Of a stretch of DNA of 64,000 bases, positions 26,862 through 36,079 are shown one piece after another. Below the pieces are notes generated by a model. It saw only the letters and a list, made by a program, of their open reading frames with translations. It was not told the origin of the DNA and made no database searches. The position numbers and the translations under genes were made by a program. The DNA comes from Erythrobacter crassostreae (GTDB lineage Bacteria; Pseudomonadota; Alphaproteobacteria; Sphingomonadales; Sphingomonadaceae): positions 1,240,001-1,304,000 of the forward strand of contig NZ_JAGSPC010000001.1 in the NCBI RefSeq assembly GCF_019204045.1. Direction: 5' to 3'. The first letter of the stretch is position 1. Each line of letters opens with the position of its first letter.

Positions 26862-26884
26862 TTGAAAGTTGAACCAACTTTCAA
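26862..26884. promoter_or_regulatory. Candidate TetR operator (10-3-10 inverted repeat)
   Basis: ttgaaagttg-aac-caactttcaa is an exact inverted repeat lying between the divergent TonB-receptor start (26821) and TetR-type gene start (26952). An extra gttgaacc unit follows at 26885. Size and position fit a TetR dimer site controlling both genes. Confidence 0.65.
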
Positions 26885-26951
26885 GTTGAACCTTGTGAAA
26901 GGTGCAGAACCTGCCTAGGCGTGGGGTCTGGGACAAAGGATAGGAACGCGG

Positions 26952-27605
26952 ATGAGCAGCGAGGCGAAGATCGAAGCCCGTGCCAATGGCCAAGCGGCAA
27001 ACGAGGCCAAAATTCCGCGCACCGAGCGCGGGCGCAAGACTTTGCGCAAACTGCTGGATGCCTCTGCAATCGAGTTTGGTGAAAAGGGGTTTCACGAAGC
27101 TTCGGTTAGCTCGATCACGCGCCGCGCCGGTGTCGCTTTGGGTAGTTTCTACACCTATTTTGACAGCAAGGACGCTTTGTTTCGCGCGCTTGTCGCTGAT
27201 ATGAGTGCGACCGTTAAAAGCAGCGCCCGGGCAGCCCTGTCAGAGGATATGAACGCGCTCGAAATTGAGCGTGCTGCACTTGCCGCATTTCTGGATTTTG
27301 CCCGCGAACACAAGGAAATCTACCGCATCATCGATGAAGCGGAGTTCGTCGATCCGCAAAGCTATCGCACCCATTATAAGACCATCGGCGAACGTATACA
27401 GGCCCGCCTGAAATCAGCCGGAGAAAGCGGAGAATTCCGCGCAGATCTCGGCGAGATCGAGGCTTGGGCGATAATGGGAATGAACGTCTTTGTCGGCCTT
27501 CGCTATGCCGTTTGGGGCGACAATGACACTGGCCAGAATCATTCCTCGCAAGACATCGCCCACGTTGTGAACCGGCTCCTTTCCGAAGGCGTTATGCGCA
27601 AGTAG
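26952..27605 (+). CDS. TetR-family transcriptional regulator
   Basis: A 217-residue regulator. Its N-terminal helix-turn-helix (about residues 28-75) reads GRKTLRKLLDASAIEFGEKG then SSITRRAGVALGSFYTYFDS, the standard TetR pattern. The C-terminal ligand domain is helical. AGGAA lies 6 bases before the ATG. It diverges from the TonB receptor with a perfect inverted repeat in between, so it most likely represses the receptor until a substrate-related ligand appears. The ligand cannot be read from sequence. Confidence 0.92.
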   Translation: MSSEAKIEARANGQAANEAKIPRTERGRKTLRKLLDASAIEFGEKGFHEASVSSITRRAGVALGSFYTYFDSKDALFRALVADMSATVKSSARAALSEDMNALEIERAALAAFLDFAREHKEIYRIIDEAEFVDPQSYRTHYKTIGERIQARLKSAGESGEFRADLGEIEAWAIMGMNVFVGLRYAVWGDNDTGQNHSSQDIAHVVNRLLSEGVMRK

Positions 27606-27661
27606 CCGATAGCGCATTGGCAAAGCCTTCGTTTAAGCTTGAAGGCCAAACTCACCCAGAC

Positions 27662-29542
27662 CTATTGCGCGACCAGCGCCCGGAACACCTCTATCATGCT
27701 CGAAGCACTCTTGCCGGAAACGGGCCTAATATCCGACGGGCATTCGAGACAGTAAGCCTGAATGCCGCGCGCATCGGTCAGCCGTTCTACATCGACAGCG
27801 ATGCGCGTCAGCATCAATTCGCGATTGATCGCCGCGCGCGCGAACAGATCGGCTGATCGCGCCGCTGGCGCCGCGTCAGCCGAAACGAGTTGACGGATAA
27901 GGGAGTTGTAATTGGCAGCTTGCTGGCCAAGGAAAACGGGGTGCCACCCGTCGTCTTCGAGCTCAGCTTCGCCGGCCACCCATGCAAGCGCATCGTCAAG
28001 GCCGCCAAATTGATCGACCAAGCCAAGTTGACGCGCAGAGCCACCGTCCCAGACGCGGCCCTGAGCAATAGTATTGACTTCTGCGTTGGTTTTGCCACGC
28101 GCTTTGGAAACGCGATCCAGAAAGTCAGTGTACGTATCGGTCACGGAAGCCTGCAGGATCGCATCCACTTCCGGCGAAAGGCCTGCGACCAGATCCGGCT
28201 GACCCGATAGCGGCGTCGTTCGGAAACCATCGGCGTTCACTCCGATTTCACTCGCGGCATCCTCAAATGTCGGGAGGACAGCAAAGACACCGATTGAGCC
28301 TGTGACTGTTTCCGGTTGGGCAAAAATGCGGTCGCTTGATGTTGCGACCCAATATCCGCCGCTTGCTGCGACATTCGCAAATGATACTGCGACGGGAATG
28401 TCCTTTGCGCGGTGGCGGTCGATGGCGCGTAGGATTTCCTCCGATGCGAGAACCGATCCGCCCGGTGAATTCACGCGCACAACCAATCCGGCAAGATCGT
28501 TTTCCAGAGCCTTATCGAGCAGTTTTGCGATCCGTGTGCCTCCGGCTGTGCCGGGACCGGCTTCGCCATCAACGATGACACCCGCGATTGTAACAACACC
28601 GATAGCTTTGCCGTTTCTCGATGGAGCAGTGTCCGCGAGGAATGGCGAGAGATCGCTTTTGGCGTAGGCACCGGGCAACTTGCTCCATTCGTCTTCGCCG
28701 GCGACTTCCGCAACGCGTGTCCCGAATTCAACTCGGTCGCCCAATTTATCGACCAATCCGGCAGCGAGCGCGGCCTTCGCAAGATCACCGCCGCTTTCTT
28801 CTACCCACGCTACGGTATCCTTGGTCACGCGGTCCAGTTCGATGGCAGGGCGCGCTTTTTTGACGTTGGCCTGCCATTCTTCCCACAGTGCGCCGTAAAG
28901 CGCGCCAATATTCTCACGCGCTTCCTCGGACATGGAACTGCGCGAATAGGGCTCAACCGCAGCCTTGAACGTACCTACGCGGTAGATGCGTGCATTGATG
29001 TTCAACCGGTCAAGTAAATCGGCGTAATAAAGATTGCTGCCACCAGGGCCTGCGATCATGGCGCCGCCAAGCGGATCGGCCCAGACTTCGCTCGCATGGG
29101 CAGCAAGATGCATGTGATCATCGCCGTAAGCGAGGGCATAGGTAAAGACCGGCTTTTCTGTTTTGCGGACGCGGTCCATCGCTTCGCCAATTTCCTGCAT
29201 ATGAACCTGACCGCCGCCGACAAAGGTTGTAAGATCCATTACGACAGCTTTGATACGGTCATCGCCAGCCGCTGCATCCAATGCGCTGACGAGATCGCGG
29301 GCCTGGTGCTCAATTGGTGGGGCCTGACCACTGAGCAGTGTGGCGATTGGATCGACTTCGGACCGCTCCTCAACCACATAACCGGACAAATCGATGTAGA
29401 GCGCACCTTCGCGGACCTGACCCGGATTTGGGGTGGCCGACAGAAGGCTGAAAAGAGCCAAGAAGAAAAGCAGCATGAAAATCAGGACGAGACCATCCTT
29501 GACCCCAACCAGTACTTTCCAGACTTTGCCGACAAAACTCAT
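27662..29542 (-). CDS. sppA: Signal peptide peptidase SppA, 67 kDa type
   Basis: A 626-residue inner-membrane serine peptidase that digests leftover signal peptides. An N-terminal membrane anchor lies at about residues 16-36. Two S49 repeats follow: the first holds the catalytic Lys block (YRVGTFKAAVEPYSR), the second the catalytic Ser block (VAASGGYWVATSSDRIFAQP, ETVTGSIGVF). Length matches the long E. coli-like form rather than the short one. It is convergent with the TetR-type gene and divergent from pyrB. Confidence 0.94.
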   Translation of the reverse strand: MSFVGKVWKVLVGVKDGLVLIFMLLFFLALFSLLSATPNPGQVREGALYIDLSGYVVEERSEVDPIATLLSGQAPPIEHQARDLVSALDAAAGDDRIKAVVMDLTTFVGGGQVHMQEIGEAMDRVRKTEKPVFTYALAYGDDHMHLAAHASEVWADPLGGAMIAGPGGSNLYYADLLDRLNINARIYRVGTFKAAVEPYSRSSMSEEARENIGALYGALWEEWQANVKKARPAIELDRVTKDTVAWVEESGGDLAKAALAAGLVDKLGDRVEFGTRVAEVAGEDEWSKLPGAYAKSDLSPFLADTAPSRNGKAIGVVTIAGVIVDGEAGPGTAGGTRIAKLLDKALENDLAGLVVRVNSPGGSVLASEEILRAIDRHRAKDIPVAVSFANVAASGGYWVATSSDRIFAQPETVTGSIGVFAVLPTFEDAASEIGVNADGFRTTPLSGQPDLVAGLSPEVDAILQASVTDTYTDFLDRVSKARGKTNAEVNTIAQGRVWDGGSARQLGLVDQFGGLDDALAWVAGEAELEDDGWHPVFLGQQAANYNSLIRQLVSADAAPAARSADLFARAAINRELMLTRIAVDVERLTDARGIQAYCLECPSDIRPVSGKSASSMIEVFRALVAQ

Positions 29543-29677
29543 ACAATTGGCCCCTTTGACGGCACCTTAGCCGCGCTTGCTATTCCCATCTAACCACCAA
29601 TTGAACGAAATTCTATGGGCGTGGTTGCCTAGAATGGGTTGAGTGACCGATAGGCCTCGACTAAGGGCATGGCTTTA

Positions 29678-30694
29678 ATGACAGGTTCGGATTCTTCACA
29701 GACGCAAAACCGGTTTCCGGCGGGGCGTCTCGCATTCCCGCATCGCGACCTGACCGGCATCGGCCAGCTCGAACGGCATGAGATTTTCTACCTGCTTGAT
29801 CAGGCTGAACAGTGGGTTGAGCTAAACCGCCAAAGCGCCAAGCATGCAGGGCTGCTGGGCGGGATGACGATCATCAACGCATTCTTCGAAAACTCGACAC
29901 GCACGCTGCTTAGTTTTGAGATTGCGGGTAAACGGCTGGGCGCGGATGTGGTCAATATGCATGCCGCGCAAAGCTCCGTGAAAAAGGGCGAGACGCTGAT
30001 CGATACCGCGATCACGCTCAATGCGATGCGGGCTGACGCTATTGTGATCCGCCATGGATCAAGCGGTGCGACGCAGTTGATCGCGGATAAGGTTGATTGT
30101 CCTGTCCTCAATGCCGGTGATGGCCAGCATGAGCACCCGACACAGGCGCTTCTCGATGCGCTTGCTCTGCGGCACAAGTTGAAAGAGCGCGGCGAGAGCG
30201 GCGAAGATTTCACCGGCATGACGATCACGATTTGCGGCGATATCCTGCATAGCCGCGTCGCTCGTTCGAACATTCTTTGTCTCCAAGCGCTTGGCGCGAA
30301 GGTTCGGGTGTGCGCGCCTCCGGCATTGGTGCCATCGGGTATCGAGGCCGTCGGAGTGGAGGTTTTTCACAATTTCGATGCAGCTTTGTCAGGCACCGAT
30401 GTTGTTATGATGCTGCGGCTTCAATCTGAGCGGATGTCGGGCCAATTCATCCCGTCCGAGCGCGAATACCATCATCTATACGGCCTTACGAAAGCGCGGC
30501 TCCAGTCGGCCGCGCCTGATGCAATCGTGATGCATCCCGGGCCGATGAACCGGGGCGTAGAGATCGACAGCGAGGTTGCCGATCTGCTCGACCGATCAAT
30601 CATCACGCAGCAGGTTGAAATGGGTGTCGCAATCCGGATGGCATGTCTGGATATCCTCACGCGGAGCGCTCGCGGTGTGGAGGGCTGGGTATGA
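29678..30694 (+). CDS. pyrB: Aspartate carbamoyltransferase catalytic subunit
   Basis: A 338-residue ATCase making carbamoyl-aspartate in pyrimidine synthesis. The carbamoyl-phosphate loop is [20 protein letters not shown], and the second-site block and the [11 protein letters not shown] end are typical. The start at 29678 is favoured over ATG 29669, because AAGGG (29663-29667) is only one base from the latter. Its TGA overlaps the ATG of the next gene (ATGA, 30691-30694), so the two subunits are translationally coupled, as in the Pseudomonas pyrBC' arrangement. Confidence 0.95.
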   Translation: MTGSDSSQTQNRFPAGRLAFPHRDLTGIGQLERHEIFYLLDQAEQWVELNRQSAKHAGLLGGMTIINAFFENSTRTLLSFEIAGKRLGADVVNMHAAQSSVKKGETLIDTAITLNAMRADAIVIRHGSSGATQLIADKVDCPVLNAGDGQHEHPTQALLDALALRHKLKERGESGEDFTGMTITICGDILHSRVARSNILCLQALGAKVRVCAPPALVPSGIEAVGVEVFHNFDAALSGTDVVMMLRLQSERMSGQFIPSEREYHHLYGLTKARLQSAAPDAIVMHPGPMNRGVEIDSEVADLLDRSIITQQVEMGVAIRMACLDILTRSARGVEGWV

Positions 30695-31920
30695 AACAGC
30701 TTCGACCACTCATCATAACCAATGGTACGATCGTCACTCCAAAGGGAATGACAGAGGGGGCGATCCGTGTCGAAAATGGCGTCATCGCCGCTGTTGGATC
30801 CGGCATTGCCGCTCAGGATGGCGACGAGACATTTGACGCAGGCGGCAAATTGATTGCACCGGGTTTGGTTGATCTGGGCGTTTTTGCCATCAACAAGCCC
30901 GCGTTTCATTTTGGCGGGATCACACGTGCGGCGTTGATGCCGGACCAATCCCCGCCGCTCGATTACCCGAGCCGCGTCAACTTTATCGCCAAGAGCGGCA
31001 AGCCTGATCTCTGGGTCCACCCGCTCGCCGCTGCGACAAGCGGTCTGGCAGGCAGTCAGCTGGCCGAAATCGCGTTAATGAAAGAGGCGGGCGCTCGCGG
31101 TGTCGCGACCGGGCGTGGCTGGATCGCTGACAGCGGCGTCATGCTGAGATTGCTGCAATATGCCGCGATGCTTGATCTTGTCGTCGTCGCTCATGCGGAA
31201 GACGGTTCTCTGGTGGGAGAAGCGGCTGCGACGGCCGGTGAAATCGCCACGCGGCTTGGGCTGCCAAGTGCCCCTGCCGAGGCCGAGGCGCTTGCACTTG
31301 CCCGCGATATCGCGCTGGCTGAAATGAGCGGGGCGAGGGTGCATTTCCGGCAGGTCACGACCGCGCGCGGTTTTGATCTGATCCGCGAAGCGAAAGCGCG
31401 CGGCGTCAATGTAACCTGCGGCATCACGCCAGCGCACTTTATGCTGTCCGATCTCGCAACCGCAGATTTCCGCACCTTTACGCGCCTTTCGCCGCCGCTG
31501 CGGTGCGAGGCTGATCGTCAGGCAGCGCGTGTGGCCATTGGCGATGGTACTGTTGATGTCATTTCCAGCGGTCACGATCCCTGCGGCCCAGAAGGAAAAC
31601 GTTTGCCTTTTGCTGATGCGGAGTCAGGTATGGCAGGGGCTGCGACATTGCTTGCCCTGACGCTTGGACTGGTCCGCGATGAGGTGATCGATACGCCGCG
31701 CGCGCTTGAGCTGCTCTCTACCAATCCGGCGAAACTGCTGGGTGCTGGAGCAGGAGCGTTGGTCACTGGGAACGAAGCCGACATCGCGGTTATCGATCCC
31801 GATGCGCCGTGGTTTGTGGATCGCACAAAGATGGAGGCGACATCGGACAACACGCCGTTTGACCGTCAGGGCGTGCAAGGCCGGGTGAAGGCTCTCTTCA
31901 AAGGCGGCGTCAAAATCTAA
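30691..31920 (+). CDS. Dihydroorotase-like protein lacking metal ligands (PyrC')
   Basis: A 409-residue cyclic-amidohydrolase homologue. At the place where active dihydroorotases have the HxH zinc motif and LREPG, this one reads [20 protein letters not shown], without the His pair. The late Asp motif region reads [15 protein letters not shown]. It is therefore probably inactive. In Pseudomonas an overlapping pyrC' encodes such a pseudo-dihydroorotase required to assemble the ATCase; the same role is likely here. Another, active dihydroorotase must exist elsewhere. The start is set by the 4-base ATGA overlap with pyrB. Confidence 0.88.
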   Translation: MKQLRPLIITNGTIVTPKGMTEGAIRVENGVIAAVGSGIAAQDGDETFDAGGKLIAPGLVDLGVFAINKPAFHFGGITRAALMPDQSPPLDYPSRVNFIAKSGKPDLWVHPLAAATSGLAGSQLAEIALMKEAGARGVATGRGWIADSGVMLRLLQYAAMLDLVVVAHAEDGSLVGEAAATAGEIATRLGLPSAPAEAEALALARDIALAEMSGARVHFRQVTTARGFDLIREAKARGVNVTCGITPAHFMLSDLATADFRTFTRLSPPLRCEADRQAARVAIGDGTVDVISSGHDPCGPEGKRLPFADAESGMAGAATLLALTLGLVRDEVIDTPRALELLSTNPAKLLGAGAGALVTGNEADIAVIDPDAPWFVDRTKMEATSDNTPFDRQGVQGRVKALFKGGVKI

Positions 31921-31924
31921 AAAA

Positions 31925-31952
31925 TACCCCCGGAGCTTTCGCCCCGAGGGTA
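31925..31952. terminator. Convergent hairpin between pyrC' and the SPOR-TPR gene
   Basis: tacccccgg (31925-31933) pairs with ccgagggta (31944-31952) at 8 of 9 positions. It sits between two genes that converge (stops at 31920 and 31979), so it can serve both strands. Confidence 0.5.
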
Positions 31953-31978
31953 GTCTCGCTGAAGTATGTAAGTTTGGC

Positions 31979-33409
31979 TTAGCGCGTGCGAGCGGCAATG
32001 CGCACGCCGCGATCAACCGCGCCTTTTGGCGGGCTCGATGCGGCATAGGCAAAGCAGCCACGGCCTGCCGATTTAACGGAGCCGCACATGCTGCGCGCGC
32101 TCTTCGATGAGAAACCAGCCGCTGCGACGCGGAAGAATGTTTTGCCGTTCACACGTGCTTCGGTGATAACAACATCGTGACCCTTCAATTCAGGGTGCTT
32201 GCGCTGAATTTCGCCCCACTTTGCTTCCGCGACTGCGCGGTTGCTGAAGCTGCCCAGCTGCACAAGGTGAGTGCCTGCTGGTTTGGATGCTACCGCCATA
32301 CGGCGCTGTGGAGATTTTTGGGCGACGCGTGTTGGAGCCGCAACCGGGGCTTTCACCGCAGATTTTGGCACGTCTTGAACAACGGCGTTTGAAACAAAGC
32401 GCGGCGCTGGTTTGCGAACTGGCTTCGCAGCCGCTGCCGGTGCTGGTTTGGCTTTTGGAGCGGGCGCTGCAGCGGCCACCGGAAGCGGTGCTGAGCTCTT
32501 TGCTGCGACACGAACCGGACGGTTGGGTTCAACACGTTTCAGCCCGTTTGAAGTGTCGCTCAATTTCGCTGCTGAATTTGGAACAGTCGCAATTGCAGGA
32601 GCAAGCTCTGCCGTTTTAACCGGAGCCTGAGCTTCAGCCTCTGCAACCATCATTTGCTGACTTGGGAAGTTGGCGAGTGCCAGACGTTGCGGCATGCCGC
32701 CATCCGAACTCGGAGTGACATTAAGCAGCGAGGCAACGCGGACCTGATAATCCTCAGGACGCGCATTTGCGGCCCAATCCGACAGACGGCCATCAAGCTG
32801 ATCTGCTGGAACATCTTCTGCGGCCATCACGCGTGCTGCGCGCCAGTTTCCGGCAAGAGCATAGGTGTAAGCCAGGTTCTGGCGAACCTTTGCGCTGTTC
32901 TGGCCATCACGAAGCGTGTTGGTGAGAACATGAATGCCGCGTTCTGGATTGCCTGCGAGGGCAATAGCCAGACCGTAATCGGCTGGATTGATGGCGTTTT
33001 CCCATTGGCTCAGTTTGGCGAGCGCGGCCTTGTTCTGGCCCATCGCGACTTTGGCAAGCGAGTAGCTAAGCACTGTACGCGGATCTTCGCTGCCAAGCTC
33101 AAGAGCGTCTTCGAAACTGGTCGCTGCCGATTGGAAGCGGCCTGATTCGAGATAGGCAGCACCCAGCATCGCACGGAAGCCAGAATTGCGTGGTTCGGCG
33201 TAGACAGCTTCTTCTGCAAAGGCGATTGCCTTGTCGACCTGACCTTTTTCAAGAGCGACCTGAGCCTTGCTGAAAGAGGTTGCTGCTGGCGGTGCAGCGG
33301 AAGTGGTGCAGCCCGAAAGCGCGACACTGGCGAGCGCGGTGGTGACGACCAAGCCGATTTTCGGCGTGCTCATACGGCTCGATTTGCTGCTTTGCGTTGT
33401 CATGGCCAT
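31979..33409 (-). CDS. TPR and SPOR domain lipoprotein
   Basis: A ~476-residue protein with a lipoprotein signal (ALASVALSGC) anchoring it in a membrane. It has an N-terminal tetratricopeptide block (about 50-180; VDKAIAFAEEAVYAEPRNSG), a long Ala/Pro/Lys linker, and a C-terminal SPOR domain (HLVQLGSFSNRAVAEAKWGE). SPOR domains bind denuded septal glycan, so the protein probably sits at the division site. Start candidates are 33427, 33409 and 33403; 33409 has AGAGGA 8 bases upstream. It is the third gene of a minus-strand run with the ParA-like and RHH genes, with its start overlapping or abutting the RHH stop. Confidence 0.82.
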   Translation of the reverse strand: MAMTTQSSKSSRMSTPKIGLVVTTALASVALSGCTTSAAPPAATSFSKAQVALEKGQVDKAIAFAEEAVYAEPRNSGFRAMLGAAYLESGRFQSAATSFEDALELGSEDPRTVLSYSLAKVAMGQNKAALAKLSQWENAINPADYGLAIALAGNPERGIHVLTNTLRDGQNSAKVRQNLAYTYALAGNWRAARVMAAEDVPADQLDGRLSDWAANARPEDYQVRVASLLNVTPSSDGGMPQRLALANFPSQQMMVAEAEAQAPVKTAELAPAIATVPNSAAKLSDTSNGLKRVEPNRPVRVAAKSSAPLPVAAAAPAPKAKPAPAAAAKPVRKPAPRFVSNAVVQDVPKSAVKAPVAAPTRVAQKSPQRRMAVASKPAGTHLVQLGSFSNRAVAEAKWGEIQRKHPELKGHDVVITEARVNGKTFFRVAAAGFSSKSARSMCGSVKSAGRGCFAYAASSPPKGAVDRGVRIAARTR

Positions 33410-33432
33410 TGTCCTGGTCCTCTTCATATCGC

Positions 33433-34023
33433 TCAGTTGCGTTGCATGCGCTCGGCGAGCGCATCCAGTTCTTCAAATTGAGTAAGCATTGCGTCGAGCG
33501 CTTCGGTGACAAACGCTTGCGCGCTCACACCTTTCATCGTCGAAGCGAGACGCAATTTCAGATGGCGATCGGCATCAAGACGCAGCGTAAAGGCGGCGCG
33601 TTTGCCGGTTTTCTTTGATTTCTTGGCAGTCGCAGCCTTCTTTGCCTTGCGTTTGCTCGGCTTGACTGGCTCGTCAGCAACTTCCTCGCTGGCGGGCATC
33701 GCCGCATCGGCAAGCACGCGGTCAGTCAGATCTTTTTGCTGACGACGGACAATCGGGCTGGGTGCCTCGATCACGTCTTCATTGGCTGCGCTTGCGCTGA
33801 TCGATACGACATCAGCGCCGGTTTCGGCCTCTGTAGGATCGTTTTCGGCGCCTTCGCTGCCCATATCGTTCCAGCCCAAGTCTTCGAGCTGCTCGTCAGC
33901 CATTGCTGCCATCTCTGTCGGATCTTCCGGGAGCGGCGCAAGCTGAGGGCGCATGGCAGGCTTCGCCCCGCCCTTACGAGCGAGCAAAGCCGGGTTTAGA
34001 GAGGCAAAGCTGGCTTCAGACAT
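33433..34023 (-). CDS. Ribbon-helix-helix-like partner protein next to ParA
   Basis: A 196-residue protein in three parts: a short basic N-terminal motif (SLNPALLARKGGAKPAMRPQ), a long acidic linker likely to be disordered (about 35-115), and a basic patch plus C-terminal domain (KKTGKRAAFTLRLDADRHLK, then a two-helix end) that looks like a ribbon-helix-helix DNA-binding fold. The AAFTLRLD strand is the signature part. The build recalls ParG/CopG-type partners, which stimulate a ParA-type ATPase through a mobile N-terminus. It lies 15 bases after the ParA-like gene. Assignment of the fold is my reading; the ParG analogy is inference. Confidence 0.65.
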   Translation of the reverse strand: MSEASFASLNPALLARKGGAKPAMRPQLAPLPEDPTEMAAMADEQLEDLGWNDMGSEGAENDPTEAETGADVVSISASAANEDVIEAPSPIVRRQQKDLTDRVLADAAMPASEEVADEPVKPSKRKAKKAATAKKSKKTGKRAAFTLRLDADRHLKLRLASTMKGVSAQAFVTEALDAMLTQFEELDALAERMQRN

Positions 34024-34038
34024 GGTCCAGGGTGCCTT

Positions 34039-34785
34039 TTACTGAGCAACCCGGCGACCGAAGCCACCTTGTGACCGGCCAACATTCGCCTGCGGCTGAC
34101 CGCCACCCGGAGGTGCGGCAAACACAGTGCGGCGAAAATTCTTTTCAAGCCGGTCGGAAATGTATTTCCAAAGCGCGGTAAGCTCTGCGGCGCTGCGGCC
34201 TTCAGGCTCCACTTCCATCACAGTGCGGCCATCAATCATAGAGGCTGCAAAGTCTGTGCGGTGGTGAAGCGTGATCGGAGCAACGGTGCCGTGCTGCGAC
34301 AGCGCGACAGCGGCTTCCGAGGTAATTTTGGCTTTCGGGGTCGCGCCATTGACTACGAAGACCAGCGGTTTGCCAGCGCGTTCGCACAGGTCAACTGTAG
34401 CGCCAACTGCGCGCAAATCATGCGGGCTAGGGCGGGTGGGTACTACGATCAGCTCGGCGACACCGATCACTGACTGAATAGCCATCGTGATCGCTGGCGG
34501 TGTATCAATCACTGCCAGTTTGAAGCCTTGTTGACGCAGAACCGCAAGGTCATTGGCCAAGCGCGATACAGTGGTTTGCGCAAAGGCGGGATATTCCGCT
34601 TCGCGTTCATTCCACCAATCGGCGAGTGAGCCTTGTGGATCAATGTCGATGAGGACGACCGGTCCAGCGCCAGCGCGCTGAGCCTGTACGGCCAGATGTC
34701 CGGAAAGGGTCGTTTTACCCGATCCACCTTTCTGTGATGCCAAAGCAAGTACACGCAACGTCTGGGTCCCCCTGATTGTGACCAT
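34039..34785 (-). CDS. ParA-family ATPase
   Basis: A 248-residue ATPase of the small ParA/ParF type without an N-terminal DNA-binding extension. The deviant Walker A motif is ASQKGGSGKTTLSGHLA with the signature first lysine; the Walker A' region is VVLIDIDPQGSLADWW and Walker B AVIDTPPAI. Such proteins position plasmids, chromosomes or protein complexes by ATP-dependent binding to DNA or the nucleoid. The downstream RHH-like partner and SPOR lipoprotein suggest a chromosomal positioning module rather than a plasmid remnant: all neighbours are housekeeping genes. Confidence 0.88.
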   Translation of the reverse strand: MVTIRGTQTLRVLALASQKGGSGKTTLSGHLAVQAQRAGAGPVVLIDIDPQGSLADWWNEREAEYPAFAQTTVSRLANDLAVLRQQGFKLAVIDTPPAITMAIQSVIGVAELIVVPTRPSPHDLRAVGATVDLCERAGKPLVFVVNGATPKAKITSEAAVALSQHGTVAPITLHHRTDFAASMIDGRTVMEVEPEGRSAAELTALWKYISDRLEKNFRRTVFAAPPGGGQPQANVGRSQGGFGRRVAQ

Positions 34786-34988
34786 TCGTGCCGCTCATTT
34801 GCGGCTGAGTGACGTTGAGATCGCAGACTACCCCTAATTTTAGGTTAACATCGCAGCCGTGGCCGGAGTTTTCTAAGCCTCATGGGGCGGCAACGAAATC
34901 CTAACCCTTCGTTCACTATAGTAAGTGTCACACGAGATAATCGTCATGCCATTTACGGGCGTGGCTTTAGTTAAGGAGCGCACTGCAA

Positions 34989-36014
34989 ATGGCAAAACGC
35001 ATCACAAATTCGAACTCTTTGATCCGCCGCGCGGCGTTGATCGGTGCCGCTGGATTGGCCATGATCGCTGGGCCGGCACTTGCAGATGTTAAGGCGGGCG
35101 TGGATGCATGGAGTGCGGGGGATTTTAATCGCGCCGTGGCCGAATGGCAGGCACCGGCACAAAGCGGCGATGCCGATGCAATGTTCAACCTTGCGCAGGC
35201 ATACAGGCTTGGCCGCGGGGTTACCGCCGATGTTTCGCGCGCTAAGGAATTATACGCAGAGGCCGCCGAACGCGGCCACGTGAAAGCGGCCGATAATTAC
35301 GGTCTCTTGCTGTTCCAACAGGGGCAGCAGCGCGATGCTATGCCGTTGATCAAGTCTGCTGCCGAGCGCGGCGACCCGCGCGCGCAATATGTTCTCGGCC
35401 TCGCTCACTTTAATGCGGATTACGCGGAAAAAGACTGGGTGCGAGCCTATGCGTTGCTAACGCTGGCTCAGTCTTCCGGATTGCCTCAGGCGTCAAAAGC
35501 GCTGGGGCAGATGGACCAGTATGTACCCAGCGAAGATCGCCAAAAGGCACAGCTTGTCGCTCGTGAGATTGAAATCGAGGCGGGCAAGCGCCTCTCTGCT
35601 GATTTAGCGGCTGTTGATCTCGCTACGCGTTCACCGGCACCGGCACCAGCACTGGCACCGGCACCAGCAGCGGCGCCGCAGGTTGCTCCGCAACCGACAC
35701 GCGTTGCTGCGGTCACCTATCAGCGTCCGGCAGTTCAGCCGAGCGCTCCGGCCCCCAATCCAACTCCTTCGCGTCCAAGTGCAGGCGGCAAATGGAAAGT
35801 GCAGCTCGGTGCTTTCGGTGTTTCTGGCAACGCGGATCGTCTTTGGAACAAGCTTTCCGGCAATCCGGCGCTTTCAGGAACCCGCAAGGTTCTTGTGCCG
35901 GGCGGTAAGGTAACACGCCTTCAGGCAGTCGGTTTCGCCACTCGCGGTGAAGCAAGCGCTGCTTGCGCCTCGCTCCAACGCCAAGGCCAAGGCTGCATCG
36001 TCGCAAAGCCATGA
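34989..36014 (+). CDS. Sel1-repeat and SPOR domain secreted protein
   Basis: A 341-residue exported protein. It has a signal peptide (about 1-32), Sel1-type TPR repeats (about 35-180; AMFNLAQAYRLGRGVTADVS), a Pro/Ala linker with repeated PAPAPALAPAPA, and a C-terminal SPOR domain (KWKVQLGAFGVSGNADRLWN). It is divergent from the ParA-like gene across a 203-base intergenic region, so both strands of this region encode SPOR proteins. It probably binds septal peptidoglycan in the periplasm. Confidence 0.85.
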   Translation: MAKRITNSNSLIRRAALIGAAGLAMIAGPALADVKAGVDAWSAGDFNRAVAEWQAPAQSGDADAMFNLAQAYRLGRGVTADVSRAKELYAEAAERGHVKAADNYGLLLFQQGQQRDAMPLIKSAAERGDPRAQYVLGLAHFNADYAEKDWVRAYALLTLAQSSGLPQASKALGQMDQYVPSEDRQKAQLVAREIEIEAGKRLSADLAAVDLATRSPAPAPALAPAPAAAPQVAPQPTRVAAVTYQRPAVQPSAPAPNPTPSRPSAGGKWKVQLGAFGVSGNADRLWNKLSGNPALSGTRKVLVPGGKVTRLQAVGFATRGEASAACASLQRQGQGCIVAKP

Positions 36015-36079
36015 TATAGCTCTTCCCCTCATCTGAGGCCCTGCTAGATTGCAAGGCAGGGACCAGATGGGGACGAATA

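Noticed and set aside
35614-35750. Tandem ccggcaccagc-type repeat as a possible mobile or CRISPR-like repeat
   Set aside because: It encodes the Pro/Ala linker of the SPOR protein; units are short and imperfect with no spacers.
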